Part shown: positions 1 to 8,877 of the stretch, in pieces
How positions within the stretch are numbered: position 1 is the stretch's first letter
Layout: every line of letters begins with the position of its first letter
Source of the DNA: an uncultured Rubritalea sp.
Lineage (GTDB): Bacteria > Verrucomicrobiota > Verrucomicrobiia > Verrucomicrobiales > Akkermansiaceae
Direction: 5' to 3'
Assembly (NCBI GenBank): GCA_937923145.1
Contig: CALAJT010000019.1
Location: forward strand, 1 to 50,839
Length of the DNA: 50,839 nucleotides
Notes under the pieces: generated by a model
What the model was told of the DNA's origin: nothing
Databases searched by the model: none
What the model saw: only the letters and a program-made list of their open reading frames with translations
Translations under genes and position numbers: made by a program

Positions 1-1249
1 ATTGTCCAAGTCATGTGTTGTAAAAAGATCTGTTACGAGGAAGCTAGGAAACCTGTCTGAAGTCGCTGTGAAGCTTATACTGACTTGGCTTTCTGTTTCT
101 CTCGTCCTCCCTTTGGCAGGTGAGGCGGGGCGCAATCTACATAAAAAACAGATAATGTCAAGATCTCTCCGCTCTTTTTTTCATTTAATTTTCAAGGTGT
201 ATTTTCGAGTGCTTATTCATAGCTAGTTAGAGCGAAATAAATATTTGATTCTATTCTTTAAAACGATGTGAATTTGAATCGATCTAAGTATGAATTACAA
301 AATAGTCTTTTATGCTGCGTTTATAGAATGGAAAAATGCTAATTCTGGTTTCACCCTATTTTACAAAACCAGATCAACTAATTACAAATTGAGGTCATTG
401 TAAGCTTGTCTGCGCTATCGTGTTTATCTGCTGCGTTTGCTTCATTTGTTAGAGCACAGGATGCCATAGAATTTCCATTATTTGTTAAATATGGTTTCTG
501 GACTCAGTTGTCACAGTTTCTTAAGTATCCAGATGTAAATAGCTTAACAGTTTTATTTTCACACAAAGAGGTTAACCGTTCGTTTTCTGAGCCTTCCCAC
601 ATGCGTGTGGCTATTTGACTATTTGAAAATTAATTGCTTCTTCTAGCTAATAGTACTTCGATAAGCATGAAGGATAGCATAGATACGGTGGTCTGAGGTT
701 GGATAAGCTAGAAGCAAGATTGCTGACCCTATCGTGAACTATACGTTTTGTTATATAGAATATCAGCTGATAAGGGCGGATGAAAGAGGAACGAATAACC
801 CTGCCATAAGAAAATCAAAGATGATGATAATTCTCTTCGACCAGACACCTGGGCTCGTTGTTTGCCACGGATTCCTGCCATGTAGAAATTTACAGCATCA
901 CAGATAACGATGGCGTCTGCGTTTGTGCCAAACAAGAGAGTCGCACCCTATATGACAGCAAACTAACCTAGAGCTAAGCAAATACCTATAGTGGCGATGG
1001 GAGGAACGGGTGCAGCGGCGATGGTGAGTGCGCTCACTGTTGACTGTTTCTACCTGACAGGTATGCCAGAGCCAACTTTACCATCACTGATTTTTAGAAC
1101 ATGCAGTTGACTCTCTTTTACCCGTGCGATTTCCCTGCCGATGTTTACTAATGAATCTTGGTGTTGTTCTTCTCTAGCTATTAGTAGGATGCTCATCTGG
1201 ACTGATTTTACAAAGAAGATGTGAGGTGGGAAGTATTTAGCTTACTTCT
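1..1249. other. gene-poor, apparently decayed region
   Basis: No convincing intact gene is visible in this stretch. Short open frames exist, for example 2-226 and 406-618 on the plus strand and 729-935 on the minus strand. None has a recognisable domain, and the first two would need TTG starts. The frame at 406-618 begins with a short hydrophobic, signal-like stretch followed by an Ala-rich possible cleavage site, but no downstream domain is seen. The minus strand at about 950-1196 carries a possible gene remnant, listed separately. The simplest reading is degraded DNA downstream of mutL. Confidence 0.5.
950..1196 (-). pseudogene. possible universal-stress-protein (UspA-like) remnant
   Basis: An ATG at 1196 on the minus strand opens a 48-codon frame that stops at 1050. 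Its product begins MSILLIAREEQHQDSLVNIG and continues with REIARVKESQLHVLKISDG, which resembles the first beta strand and helix of UspA domains. After the stop the same strand runs on openly in the same frame for about 30 codons with a hydrophobic Ala/Pro-rich composition. The fragment is far shorter than a Usp domain (about 140 residues), so it is called as a remnant. The family assignment is by eye and weak. Confidence 0.3.
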
Positions 1250-3040
1250 CTAACCTTTGAACTTTTTCTCTAGTTCTTTGAGGGAAATTTGAATCAGGGT
1301 TGGACTTCCCTTTGGGGTGCAGTATGGGAGATCGCATTGAAACATTTCGTCTAGTAGATGTTCTATTCTTGAGAGATCTGGGCTTTCGTAGCGAGCTACT
1401 CTGCGGGCAATGGCTTCAGCGAAGGCTTCGAATGCTAGCTTTTTACCTCTGGTTGCGCCTTGGGTTTCGATGAGTTCATCGATCAGTTTTGTGATGAGTT
1501 CTCTTGGGTTCTTAACCTGAATGATTACAGGTAAGCTTCGCACTTGGATGGAGCCACCACCGAATGGTTCAACACTGATACCTGCTTCTTTAAAGTTTTC
1601 TAGATTACTCATGACTACATCTAGGTCACGGCTGTCTAGGTCTATTACCTCAGGGACTAGAAGTCCTTGGCTGATGACATCTCCTACTGATGCTTGCTGT
1701 AGGATTTTCTCGTAGACTATACGTTCTCGTGCTGCCTTTGGTTCTAACAGAACTAGTCCTTCTTCGCCTTCTAACAGGATATATTTAGTATGTAAGATTC
1801 CGATAATTTTGAATCTTGGGCGTTCTTCTTTTACTATTTCTAACTCCTCTTGCTCGGGAGCGGGTGTGGGGAATTTTGCGACTACCGGCTCTCTGTTAGA
1901 TTTTATTATTTCTTCTTTAGAGACAGGTAGAGGTGTAACTGGCGCTGGCGCAGCAGTTGCTGATTCTTGAAACGGTCGTCTTACCGGAGTTATGTCGCCA
2001 CTTTTTCTTGATACTATTTTGGCTTCGCCTCGGAAGGTTTGCTCTGGAGATTCTGGAAGTTTGCGATTTTCTACTGCTGTTAGAACTAGGTTCCGAACTT
2101 CGTAGGGCTTATGAAAACGGACTTCTTTCTTAGCTGGGTGGACATTTACGTCGACCAGAGCGGGATTCATGGTTAGCCAGAGCCACGCGGTCGGGTTAAG
2201 GTTTTCTACTACGCTTCCTTTGAAGCCATCCTTGATCGCGCGGCTGATGGCGGCATCTTCTACAGGTCGACCATTGAGGAAGACAAATTGTTGACGCCTT
2301 CCTTTGCGAGCGTATTCGGAAGGTAGTACATAGCCCAAGACTTCCATTCCAGACTGCTCAGTGAGTGGGACTTCTATGAGAGCTTTACCTATATCATTTC
2401 CTGAAAGACCTGCGATGCGAGTACGGCGGTCGTTGGTGCTAGGGACATCGAATACTACTCTCCCCTCTTTTTTAAAGGTGAATCGAACTTCTGGATAAGC
2501 TAACGCATGGAGTTTCACCTGATGCTCTACGTGAGCGGCTTCGGTGTTCTCTGTGCGCATGAATTTACGTCTGGCAGGGACGTTGAAGAACAGGTTTTTG
2601 ATTTCAAATACGGAGCCGGATTGCATTCCTGTAAGGCGGACGTCTTTGACAATTCCTCCATCGATAATGATCTCGGTGCCTTCCACTGCGTTTTGCTCTT
2701 GGGTGGCGATGCGCAGCTTGGAGACGGATGCGATGCTGGGAACTGCTTCACCTCGAAACCCCATGGTGGAAATCGACGCTAGTTGGCTGGAGGTTTTAAG
2801 CTTGCTGGTGGCATGACGTTCGAGGCTCATCAGAGCATCTTCTTTCGTCATGCCTGAGCCATCATCGGTGATCTTAATGAGCGTCGATCCGCCACGGTGG
2901 ATCTCTACTTCGATGCGCTTAGCTCCCGCATCGATAGAGTTTTCTACCATCTCTTTAACAACACTGGCAGGTCTCTCGACGACTTCGCCAGCAGCTACCT
3001 GACTGGCAAGTACATCAGAGAGTATCTCGATTTTTGGCAT
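1250..3040 (-). CDS. mutL: DNA mismatch repair protein MutL
   Basis: MutL couples mismatch recognition by MutS to strand removal. The GHKL ATPase is clear: catalytic E30 and N34 lie in VERPASVVKEMVENS, DDGSGM is at 59-64, HATSK at 76-80 and GFRGEA at 94-99. The transducer domain follows to about residue 330. A low-complexity Pro/Glu linker then leads to the C-terminal dimerisation domain from about 415. At 596 residues the length is normal. The C-terminal domain lacks the metal-binding endonuclease motif DQHAxxE: the aligned stretch at 433-444 reads EPKAARERIVYE, and the usual C-P-H-G-R-P near the end is CTPKGSP. This suggests a nuclease-dead type, as in E. coli MutL. It lies 39 bp downstream of a lipoprotein gene on the same strand, with which it may be co-transcribed. 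Confidence 0.95.
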   Translation of the reverse strand: MPKIEILSDVLASQVAAGEVVERPASVVKEMVENSIDAGAKRIEVEIHRGGSTLIKITDDGSGMTKEDALMSLERHATSKLKTSSQLASISTMGFRGEAVPSIASVSKLRIATQEQNAVEGTEIIIDGGIVKDVRLTGMQSGSVFEIKNLFFNVPARRKFMRTENTEAAHVEHQVKLHALAYPEVRFTFKKEGRVVFDVPSTNDRRTRIAGLSGNDIGKALIEVPLTEQSGMEVLGYVLPSEYARKGRRQQFVFLNGRPVEDAAISRAIKDGFKGSVVENLNPTAWLWLTMNPALVDVNVHPAKKEVRFHKPYEVRNLVLTAVENRKLPESPEQTFRGEAKIVSRKSGDITPVRRPFQESATAAPAPVTPLPVSKEEIIKSNREPVVAKFPTPAPEQEELEIVKEERPRFKIIGILHTKYILLEGEEGLVLLEPKAARERIVYEKILQQASVGDVISQGLLVPEVIDLDSRDLDVVMSNLENFKEAGISVEPFGGGSIQVRSLPVIIQVKNPRELITKLIDELIETQGATRGKKLAFEAFAEAIARRVARYESPDLSRIEHLLDEMFQCDLPYCTPKGSPTLIQISLKELEKKFKG

Positions 3041-3079
3041 AGAGAAGGTATTGGTAAATGAGCTACGAAGAGCCCATTA

Positions 3080-3922
3080 TTATGGGACTCTGAAGATGTG
3101 AGCTTGGTTGCTATCGTTAGGGTCACGCACCTTAGTTCCTGATGGGATGCCATTGACATCTACATGATTGTTAGTGAAAGGATTAAATACTGTGCCTGCC
3201 TTTCCTGGAACTGCTTTTGCCGTCGGGACAGAAGGCTTCACTGGAGCCGGAGGTGCAGTTGGTCTTGGAGTAGGAGCTGGAGGTCTCACTGTCGGCTTAG
3301 ATGGCTTGTTAGTAGTTCCTCCTACAGCACCTATGGAGCCGCCTGAAGTTCTTCTTCCGTTTGAGTATTCTATTTTAGCAAGTCCATTCCAGTCTCTCTT
3401 TGTGCTAAATCCAGAGTTACTTATTACCGGACCGACGGCTCTCATTATATCTTGAGATGCAGTAAACTTCGATCCATTCCAACGAACTTCATTAACTCCG
3501 AAACTAACTCGCATGGTGCTTTTCAGGCGACCTGCTGAGTAAAATTTAATTGTATGGTGAGGCTCAAATGGGCGGTTGCTTGGTCTACTATTGTAGGCAG
3601 AAAGTCTATTCACTCTGGATTGGAAATCTGCTTTAGCTCCACTGCTGAGAACTCTGCTACCATAACTGTAGTATGGAGCTTTATTCACATTAGTCACAAT
3701 CCCTGTGAAATCTGTTGAATGTGAGTGCTGTAACACTACGATACGATCAGAGACAGCAATTGCACGTTCGAGATCTTGTTTGAATTTCGCTCCATTGTTA
3801 TTTGCTTTTAACGGTTCGACTCCAGATGGGTAATACGTGGGATCGATACATGAGGATACGCTGAGAGCGATTAGCGCTGCTGAGACAGTAGCTAGGATTC
3901 TTGAGATTGAAATTCTCTTCAT
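3080..3922 (-). CDS. lipoprotein of unknown function with conserved VDV/VRDP tail (paralogue 1)
   Basis: A lipoprotein signal (MKRISISRILATVSAALIAL then LSVSSC) predicts cleavage before Cys and lipid anchoring. The mature part has a globular region (about 45-185), a Pro/Lys/Thr-rich linker (about 200-240), and a C-terminal tail with PGKAGTVFNPF, VDVNGIPSGTKVRDP and final FRVP. The next gene (4004-4807) has the same plan and tail, so the two are paralogues, probably by tandem duplication. I know this type of tail from verrucomicrobial lipoproteins, but no function is known to me. The gene lies between its paralogue and mutL on one strand. Confidence 0.8.
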   Translation of the reverse strand: MKRISISRILATVSAALIALSVSSCIDPTYYPSGVEPLKANNNGAKFKQDLERAIAVSDRIVVLQHSHSTDFTGIVTNVNKAPYYSYGSRVLSSGAKADFQSRVNRLSAYNSRPSNRPFEPHHTIKFYSAGRLKSTMRVSFGVNEVRWNGSKFTASQDIMRAVGPVISNSGFSTKRDWNGLAKIEYSNGRRTSGGSIGAVGGTTNKPSKPTVRPPAPTPRPTAPPAPVKPSVPTAKAVPGKAGTVFNPFTNNHVDVNGIPSGTKVRDPNDSNQAHIFRVP

Positions 3923-4003
3923 AATTTTGAAACTATAGTTAGTCAGTGATGTGAGTCAACTGTCGGATTATTATTAATTCTTTACGTTAGTTCTCATTTA
4001 GAA

Positions 4004-4807
4004 CTAAGGCACTCTAAACACACGACCTTTAGGGTCTTGTGGGTCACGTACTTTAAGTCCAGACGGGATTCCTTCGACGTCTACTTGATTCTGAGTGTAG
4101 GGATTAAATAAGAACCCTGGTCTTCCAGGAACTGGCTTTCCGAGTGGAATAATATTGGGCTTAGATTCAACTTCTTTTTCTTGCTTTTTCTTCCGCTCCA
4201 GCTCCAGATCCAGCTCTAGCTCTAGTTTCTTTTTCTGATCTGTCTTGTATCGATGCGATGCTTTCTTTTTCCAGTTCGTCGATGGGTTAAACCCTGCTCT
4301 CTTGATGGTTGTATTTAAAGCTTTGAAGAGGTCTTTGGATTGAGTGAGCTCAGAGTCGCTCTTCCATTGGAAATCTTCACAGCGGTGGCTTACTTCAGCA
4401 CTGCTAGTTTTCTTACCGTTCTTGTAGAAATTAATAGTGTAGTGGGGAGCGAACATGCACCCTTCGTGGTTGTATTTCTTTTTAGCGCCGCTGAGTTTAT
4501 CGATTTCAGCCGCGAATTGGGTTCGGTCTGCAGCAGTTAGAGTTTTGCTTCGATAAGTGTAGTTGGGAGCAGTTCTTACATCTACATCGATATCTGATCC
4601 TTTAAAGTCCTCCCAAAAGGAATGCTCTACTATGGTGATTTTGTCAGCTGATTTGATAGCTTGTGAAAGTTCTCGATTAAATTTTGAGCCTTCGCGAGAG
4701 AGTAGCCCTCCAGCAGTGTCAGATGCGCATGAGCTGAATACAAATGAGATTAATACTAATGCACTGCTCAGAGTGAAACTCTTGGAAAAGAACTTAGGAA
4801 CTTTCAT
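4004..4807 (-). CDS. lipoprotein of unknown function with conserved VDV/VRDP tail (paralogue 2)
   Basis: The protein begins with a basic and hydrophobic leader ending in a lipobox (FVFSSC), so export and lipid modification are expected. It aligns by eye with the neighbouring paralogue: an acid/base-mixed N-terminal domain carrying a KFNREL-like segment (KFKQDL in the paralogue), an HYTINFY / HHTIKFY segment, a W-K / W-N core near 170-185, a charged Lys/Glu-rich linker (about 190-215), and the tail PVPGRPGFLFNPY, VDVEGIPSGLKVRDP, VFRVP. The linker differs completely in composition from the Pro-rich linker of the paralogue, so only the two ends appear constrained. Function is unknown. Confidence 0.8.
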   Translation of the reverse strand: MKVPKFFSKSFTLSSALVLISFVFSSCASDTAGGLLSREGSKFNRELSQAIKSADKITIVEHSFWEDFKGSDIDVDVRTAPNYTYRSKTLTAADRTQFAAEIDKLSGAKKKYNHEGCMFAPHYTINFYKNGKKTSSAEVSHRCEDFQWKSDSELTQSKDLFKALNTTIKRAGFNPSTNWKKKASHRYKTDQKKKLELELDLELERKKKQEKEVESKPNIIPLGKPVPGRPGFLFNPYTQNQVDVEGIPSGLKVRDPQDPKGRVFRVP

Positions 4808-4866
4808 ATTTAAGAAATTAGCCCGCAGCTAAGTGAAGTCAACTTATTAGTGCTGTTTTTTCAGCA

Positions 4867-6117
4867 TTACACCGCATCACGGATCGCCTGATCTATAGCA
4901 GTGACCATAATGTCTATCTCATCTCTAGTGATACTTAGTGGAGGTAGGATTACGATAGTATTAGCGATCGGTCTGGTTAGTAGCTGATATTTCCTAGCTA
5001 CTATGCAGACTTTCTCACCGAGTTTTAGTGCGGTAGATTTTAATTCTATACCAGCGACTAGTCCACAGCGTCTCACTTCTTTTATATGAGGATTTTCGTT
5101 CGCTAGATCACTCAGCTTGTATGCTAGGTAGGCAGACTTTTCGAGAACGCCAGCGAGGGTGCTTTCATCTTCAAATACTTTCAAATTAGCTAAGGCGGCA
5201 GCACATCCCAATGGGTTAGCAGTATAGCTGTGACCATAGTAAAAGGCTCGCTCTGCTCCACCTAGGAAGCCTCTGTATATCGTTTCGGTCACTAAAGTAG
5301 CAGCCATAGGTAGATAGCCTGCTGTGAGCCCCTTTGCTAAGCAGAGAAAGTCTGGGATGACGTTCTCCTGCTCACATGCGAACATCGACCCTGTGCGGCC
5401 GAAGCCCGTCATTACCTCGTCTAGAATAAGATGGATATTCTGGCTAGCCGTCCACTCTCGTAGTTCTGCTAGCATACCATTTTCCCAGACATGCATTTGA
5501 TTCACTCCTTGGACTAATGGCTCAATAATAGCAGCAGCTATTTTTTCTGGATAAGGTAGAGCGCATAGCTCATCTAGGTTTTTCACGAAATGAACTGTGA
5601 CGCCGAATTTTCGGAAGCGTGAGAAAAATTTCTCCACTCCCCCTAGAGATGCTGCGCCTAAGGTATCGCCATGATAGGCATCGGTAAATGCTACGAATTC
5701 TACACGCTCAGGCTCACCGTTTTGAATCCGGTATTGAAGCGCCATTTTCATAGCACACTCGACTGCTGTAGAGCCATCGTCTGAGTAGAATACTCGTTGG
5801 AGATCTGAGTCTGGGAAATGGCTCACTAGCTGACTAGCAAGCTGAGCAGCTAGATCATGACCGAATCCTAGGTAAGAAGTATGGGCCACTTTATCTAGCT
5901 GATCTTTTATGGCCGCTGTTATGGTCGGATGCTGATGACCGTGAATGTTTGTCCAGATGGAGGAGTTACCATCGATGTAGCCGTTGCCTTCAGAATCATA
6001 TAGCCAGACACCCTCACCTCTTGTGATCATGAGAGGATCGTGATCTTCAGCAGTCCATTCATCTTGTTGGGTGAACGGATGCCAGCAGTGCTTCTTGTCT
6101 AGCTCTTTACCGTTCAT
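4867..6117 (-). CDS. bioA: adenosylmethionine-8-amino-7-oxononanoate aminotransferase (DAPA synthase)
   Basis: BioA converts 7-keto-8-aminopelargonate to 7,8-diaminopelargonate in biotin synthesis, with S-adenosylmethionine as amino donor and PLP as cofactor. The diagnostic N-terminal WHPFTQ motif, the class III signature around LDEVMTGFGRTG, and the PLP lysine in CLAKGLTAGYLP are all present. The ATG at 6117 is chosen over the in-frame GTG at 6132. It overlaps the stop of the upstream gene as ATGA, and a GGGAG ribosome site sits a few bases upstream, so the two genes are translationally coupled. No other bio gene is in the window. Confidence 0.95.
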   Translation of the reverse strand: MNGKELDKKHCWHPFTQQDEWTAEDHDPLMITRGEGVWLYDSEGNGYIDGNSSIWTNIHGHQHPTITAAIKDQLDKVAHTSYLGFGHDLAAQLASQLVSHFPDSDLQRVFYSDDGSTAVECAMKMALQYRIQNGEPERVEFVAFTDAYHGDTLGAASLGGVEKFFSRFRKFGVTVHFVKNLDELCALPYPEKIAAAIIEPLVQGVNQMHVWENGMLAELREWTASQNIHLILDEVMTGFGRTGSMFACEQENVIPDFLCLAKGLTAGYLPMAATLVTETIYRGFLGGAERAFYYGHSYTANPLGCAAALANLKVFEDESTLAGVLEKSAYLAYKLSDLANENPHIKEVRRCGLVAGIELKSTALKLGEKVCIVARKYQLLTRPIANTIVILPPLSITRDEIDIMVTAIDQAIRDAV

Positions 6118-6530
6118 TCTATCACTCCCCACTGAATCTCTTCTAGTGCACCACCATTAAACCAGAGGCTCAGGTTTGCGTCTTCGTAGATGAGTCCGCG
6201 TTGGATTTCATCGACGGGTTCGCCGATTTTTTTGTCGGCTAGAAATTCTTTCACTTCGGCAATGGATTTACCGATCATTGGCTTGTCGTAAAGTAAGACC
6301 TCAGGTGATGCTACATCGATAGAGCTGAGGCGGAAGTCTTGGCTTTCATCAAAATTCACTGATATTCCTAGGTCCCAGAAATGCCAGGCTTCGGACCTCT
6401 CACCTTTCATATTTATTTCATCGGTTTCCGCTGGCTTGCCCAGCACTGATTTGACCTCTTCTTTAGTCGCCCCAAAGGGTAAGTCATCGAGACCTTTTCC
6501 TATGAGAATACGCTGTATTTTTCTAGACAT
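6114..6530 (-). CDS. conserved hypothetical protein, two-repeat alpha/beta, coupled to bioA
   Basis: A 138-residue soluble protein with no signal or membrane segment. It contains two similar stretches, LPFGATKEEVKSVLGKP (about 17-33) and MIGKSIAEVKEFLADK (about 85-100). Each is a turn followed by a helix ending in Gly-Lys/Glu-Pro, reminiscent of the BamE/SmpA-like helix-turn pattern, though I cannot assign the family. Its stop overlaps the start of bioA (ATGA), which indicates one operon and coupled translation. The name and role remain open. Confidence 0.7.
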   Translation of the reverse strand: MSRKIQRILIGKGLDDLPFGATKEEVKSVLGKPAETDEINMKGERSEAWHFWDLGISVNFDESQDFRLSSIDVASPEVLLYDKPMIGKSIAEVKEFLADKKIGEPVDEIQRGLIYEDANLSLWFNGGALEEIQWGVIE

Positions 6531-6538
6531 ATTGGTAA

Positions 6539-8020
6539 TTATTTAACTTTTTTGATACAGCGAAATCCAGTGTGCTGAGATGGTGTAAGTATCTCATGAA
6601 TATGTCTCGCTGCTGGCCTGAATCGCAGGCAGTATTGTGAACTACAGAGAAATGATCCACCCTTAGAAACGCGAAGCATCATCATGGCGTTCATGCCTTC
6701 TTTAGGTGTTGGGCAAGTGCCGTTTAGGTGATCATATTGAGTACGCTCTATGTCTGAAATACCTGTCATCGGACCTTGTGGATTTTTCACTGGGTTTTTC
6801 ACGAACTCATGATAGCAACCAGGGTGATAGTAGTCATTACAAATCTCCCACACATTACCAGCCATGTCATAAACTCCCCATGCGTTTGCTGGGTAGGATT
6901 TTACTGGAGCAGTTAGCAGAAAGCCGTCTTCAGCTTCATGGGAAGTTGGGAATTGTCCTTGATAAACATTCGCTAGCCATTTTCCTTCGCCGCTAGGCTG
7001 CATTTCATTTCCCCATGAGTAGAGCAACTTGTGCTTACCCGCTCTAGCTGCACGTTCCCATTCTGCCTCAGTGGGGAGCCTCTTCCCAGCCCATTTAGCA
7101 TAGGCTTGGGCGTCGTGGTAGTTCACACAGCTCACTGGGTGATCCATTCTGTCTAGGATACTTGAGTCTGGTCCTTCTGGAGTTCTCCAAGTGGCTCCAG
7201 GGGTGAAGCTCCACCAACGAAGTGGTGATGCTTCCCATGGATTTATTTCCCCTTCCACTTTCTTAAATACGTTGGCTCCACCTTGCAGATCTTTAGGATT
7301 AGCTAGTGGGAAATCTTCTTGTTTTAGACCTACCTCAGCATGTGTCTTGAAGCCAGTAGCTTCTACGAATGCGGCGAACTCACGGTTAGTCACTTCTGTA
7401 GCATCGATATGAAATCCATCGACTTCTACTACGTGAGCTGGATATTCCTCTACGAACTTAGCATACATCTCTGGGTCATTTTCTGCATTACCACGGATGT
7501 ATTTACCACCTGGTATCCATACCATTCCTATAGGTGCTTTAGCATTCATCTCAGCACGTTCTTTTTCTTCTCGGGCGTTTTGCTCTGGCAGTTCTCTGAG
7601 GAGTTCTGCTTCATCGCTAGCAAATTTTGCTTTGACTCGGTCTTGCTCAGCTAGAATTTTCTTAGCTTCCGCTTCACGCTTCATTAAATTTTTTCTCTTC
7701 TGCGCGCTATCTTCCTGCTGCTCTTTTGCCTGCAGCAGAGCCATACGAATCTCAGGATCTAGGTTCGTGTCATTCTCTAAGCCCTCCTTAGTGTAGTCAT
7801 TGAGATTATGCATATTCTTGCGCATCTTCGCCAATTTTACTTTTTCCTTTTTATTCTTCTCAGTCAGTTCTTTGAGTTTCACCTCTTTATTTTCACGCTC
7901 TACCTTACCCTCGGCGCTTTCTGCTGGTGGTAGTGTAGCGTCGGGTTTCTCACAGCTGACGTTAAATATTGCTGTGCTAGTGATTCCTAATACTAGACAA
8001 ATCTTCATCTTGCTTCTCAT
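6539..8020 (-). CDS. exported lipoprotein with coiled coil and formylglycine-generating-enzyme (SUMF1/FGE) domain
   Basis: An N-terminal leader ends in a lipobox (IFNVSC), so the protein is predicted to be lipid-anchored outside the cytoplasm. A highly charged coiled coil follows (about 35-155). The FGE-sulfatase domain starts at MVWIPGGKYIRGN (about 160) and runs to the end, including the NREF/TEAEWERAARAG/AGNVWEI landmarks. The stretch KGGSFLCSSQYCLRFR places two cysteines at 459 and 464, the same spacing as the catalytic pair of SUMF1, and GFRC closes the domain. Many FGE-fold proteins lack these cysteines, so real Cys-to-formylglycine activity on a sulfatase is possible. No sulfatase gene is in the window. 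It is divergent from hisA with only 39 bp between starts. Confidence 0.85.
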   Translation of the reverse strand: MRSKMKICLVLGITSTAIFNVSCEKPDATLPPAESAEGKVERENKEVKLKELTEKNKKEKVKLAKMRKNMHNLNDYTKEGLENDTNLDPEIRMALLQAKEQQEDSAQKRKNLMKREAEAKKILAEQDRVKAKFASDEAELLRELPEQNAREEKERAEMNAKAPIGMVWIPGGKYIRGNAENDPEMYAKFVEEYPAHVVEVDGFHIDATEVTNREFAAFVEATGFKTHAEVGLKQEDFPLANPKDLQGGANVFKKVEGEINPWEASPLRWWSFTPGATWRTPEGPDSSILDRMDHPVSCVNYHDAQAYAKWAGKRLPTEAEWERAARAGKHKLLYSWGNEMQPSGEGKWLANVYQGQFPTSHEAEDGFLLTAPVKSYPANAWGVYDMAGNVWEICNDYYHPGCYHEFVKNPVKNPQGPMTGISDIERTQYDHLNGTCPTPKEGMNAMMMLRVSKGGSFLCSSQYCLRFRPAARHIHEILTPSQHTGFRCIKKVK

Positions 8021-8059
8021 CGGCGCTAATGTAACGTCAGCTCACAGTAACGCAAGCAC

Positions 8060-8827
8060 ATGACAAAGTTTAAACCATGCATCGACCTTCACGATGGAAA
8101 AGTAAAACAGATCGTAGGAGGCTCACTCACCGACGATGGGAAAGGACTCAGGGAGAACTTCACTTCTGATAAAGCTCCTGCAGATTTTGCCAATCTCTAT
8201 CAGAGTAATCACCTCACTGGTGGACACATCATTCAACTCGGTGCAGGTAATAAAGAAGCGGCTCTTTCTGCGCTTGCGGCTTGGGAAAGTGGCATGCAGC
8301 TAGGCGGTGGAGTTACTGTAGAGAATGCTGCTGGATGGTTAGAGGCTGGCGCTAGTCATGTGATCGTTACTTCATGGTTATTTTCTCCAGAAGGAAATTT
8401 TCTTAAAGAACGGCTTAAGTTACTAGCTGAAGAAATAGGTAAAGAAAATCTAGTGGTGGATCTCTCGTGCAGACGCACTGATCAAGGATGGACAGTAGCA
8501 ATGAATCGCTGGCAAACTCTAACAGATTTACATATTACTGAAGCTACTCTAGATGATATCGCTGAATATTGTGATGAATATCTAGTCCATGCGGCCGATG
8601 TAGAAGGTCTCTGTGGGGGCATCGATTTAGAGTTGGTAGAGTATCTAGGCAACTGGGGTAAGCTACCGATGACTTATGCAGGCGGAGCTGCCACATTAGA
8701 TGATGTAAAGCTCACTCATCAGCATAGTGATGGAAAAGTCGACATAACTGTTGGCAGCGCTCTTGATATTTTTGGCGGTAGTGGAATGACGTTGGACGAG
8801 TTGATAGAGTGGAATCAGCAGACCTAA
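8060..8827 (+). CDS. hisA: phosphoribosylformimino-5-aminoimidazole carboxamide ribotide isomerase, eukaryote-type
   Basis: HisA isomerises ProFAR to PRFAR in histidine synthesis. The sequence has the (beta/alpha)8 landmarks CIDLHDGKVKQIVGG at 7-21 (catalytic D9), QLGGGVT, VIVTSWLF, VVDLSCRR, MNRWQTLTDL, HAADVEGLCGGID, YAGGA and GSALDIFGG. These blocks match the yeast HIS6 type far better than the usual bacterial HisA, in which they are differently worded. The 255-residue length also fits the eukaryotic form. It stands alone here, divergent from the FGE lipoprotein gene, with no other his gene in the window. Confidence 0.93.
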   Translation: MTKFKPCIDLHDGKVKQIVGGSLTDDGKGLRENFTSDKAPADFANLYQSNHLTGGHIIQLGAGNKEAALSALAAWESGMQLGGGVTVENAAGWLEAGASHVIVTSWLFSPEGNFLKERLKLLAEEIGKENLVVDLSCRRTDQGWTVAMNRWQTLTDLHITEATLDDIAEYCDEYLVHAADVEGLCGGIDLELVEYLGNWGKLPMTYAGGAATLDDVKLTHQHSDGKVDITVGSALDIFGGSGMTLDELIEWNQQT

Positions 8828-8877
8828 TACCCATAAAATTTCCGTGCTGGGGACTCGGCGGAAAGTATCAGACCAGA

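Noticed and set aside
2-226. Coding region of 74 residues
   Set aside because: Needs a TTG start at the window edge, with no recognisable domain, no ribosome site and atypical composition. A partial gene entering the window cannot be excluded.
406-618. Secreted 70-residue protein
   Set aside because: A signal-like start is visible, but it needs a TTG codon and has no domain. It lies in a decayed stretch.
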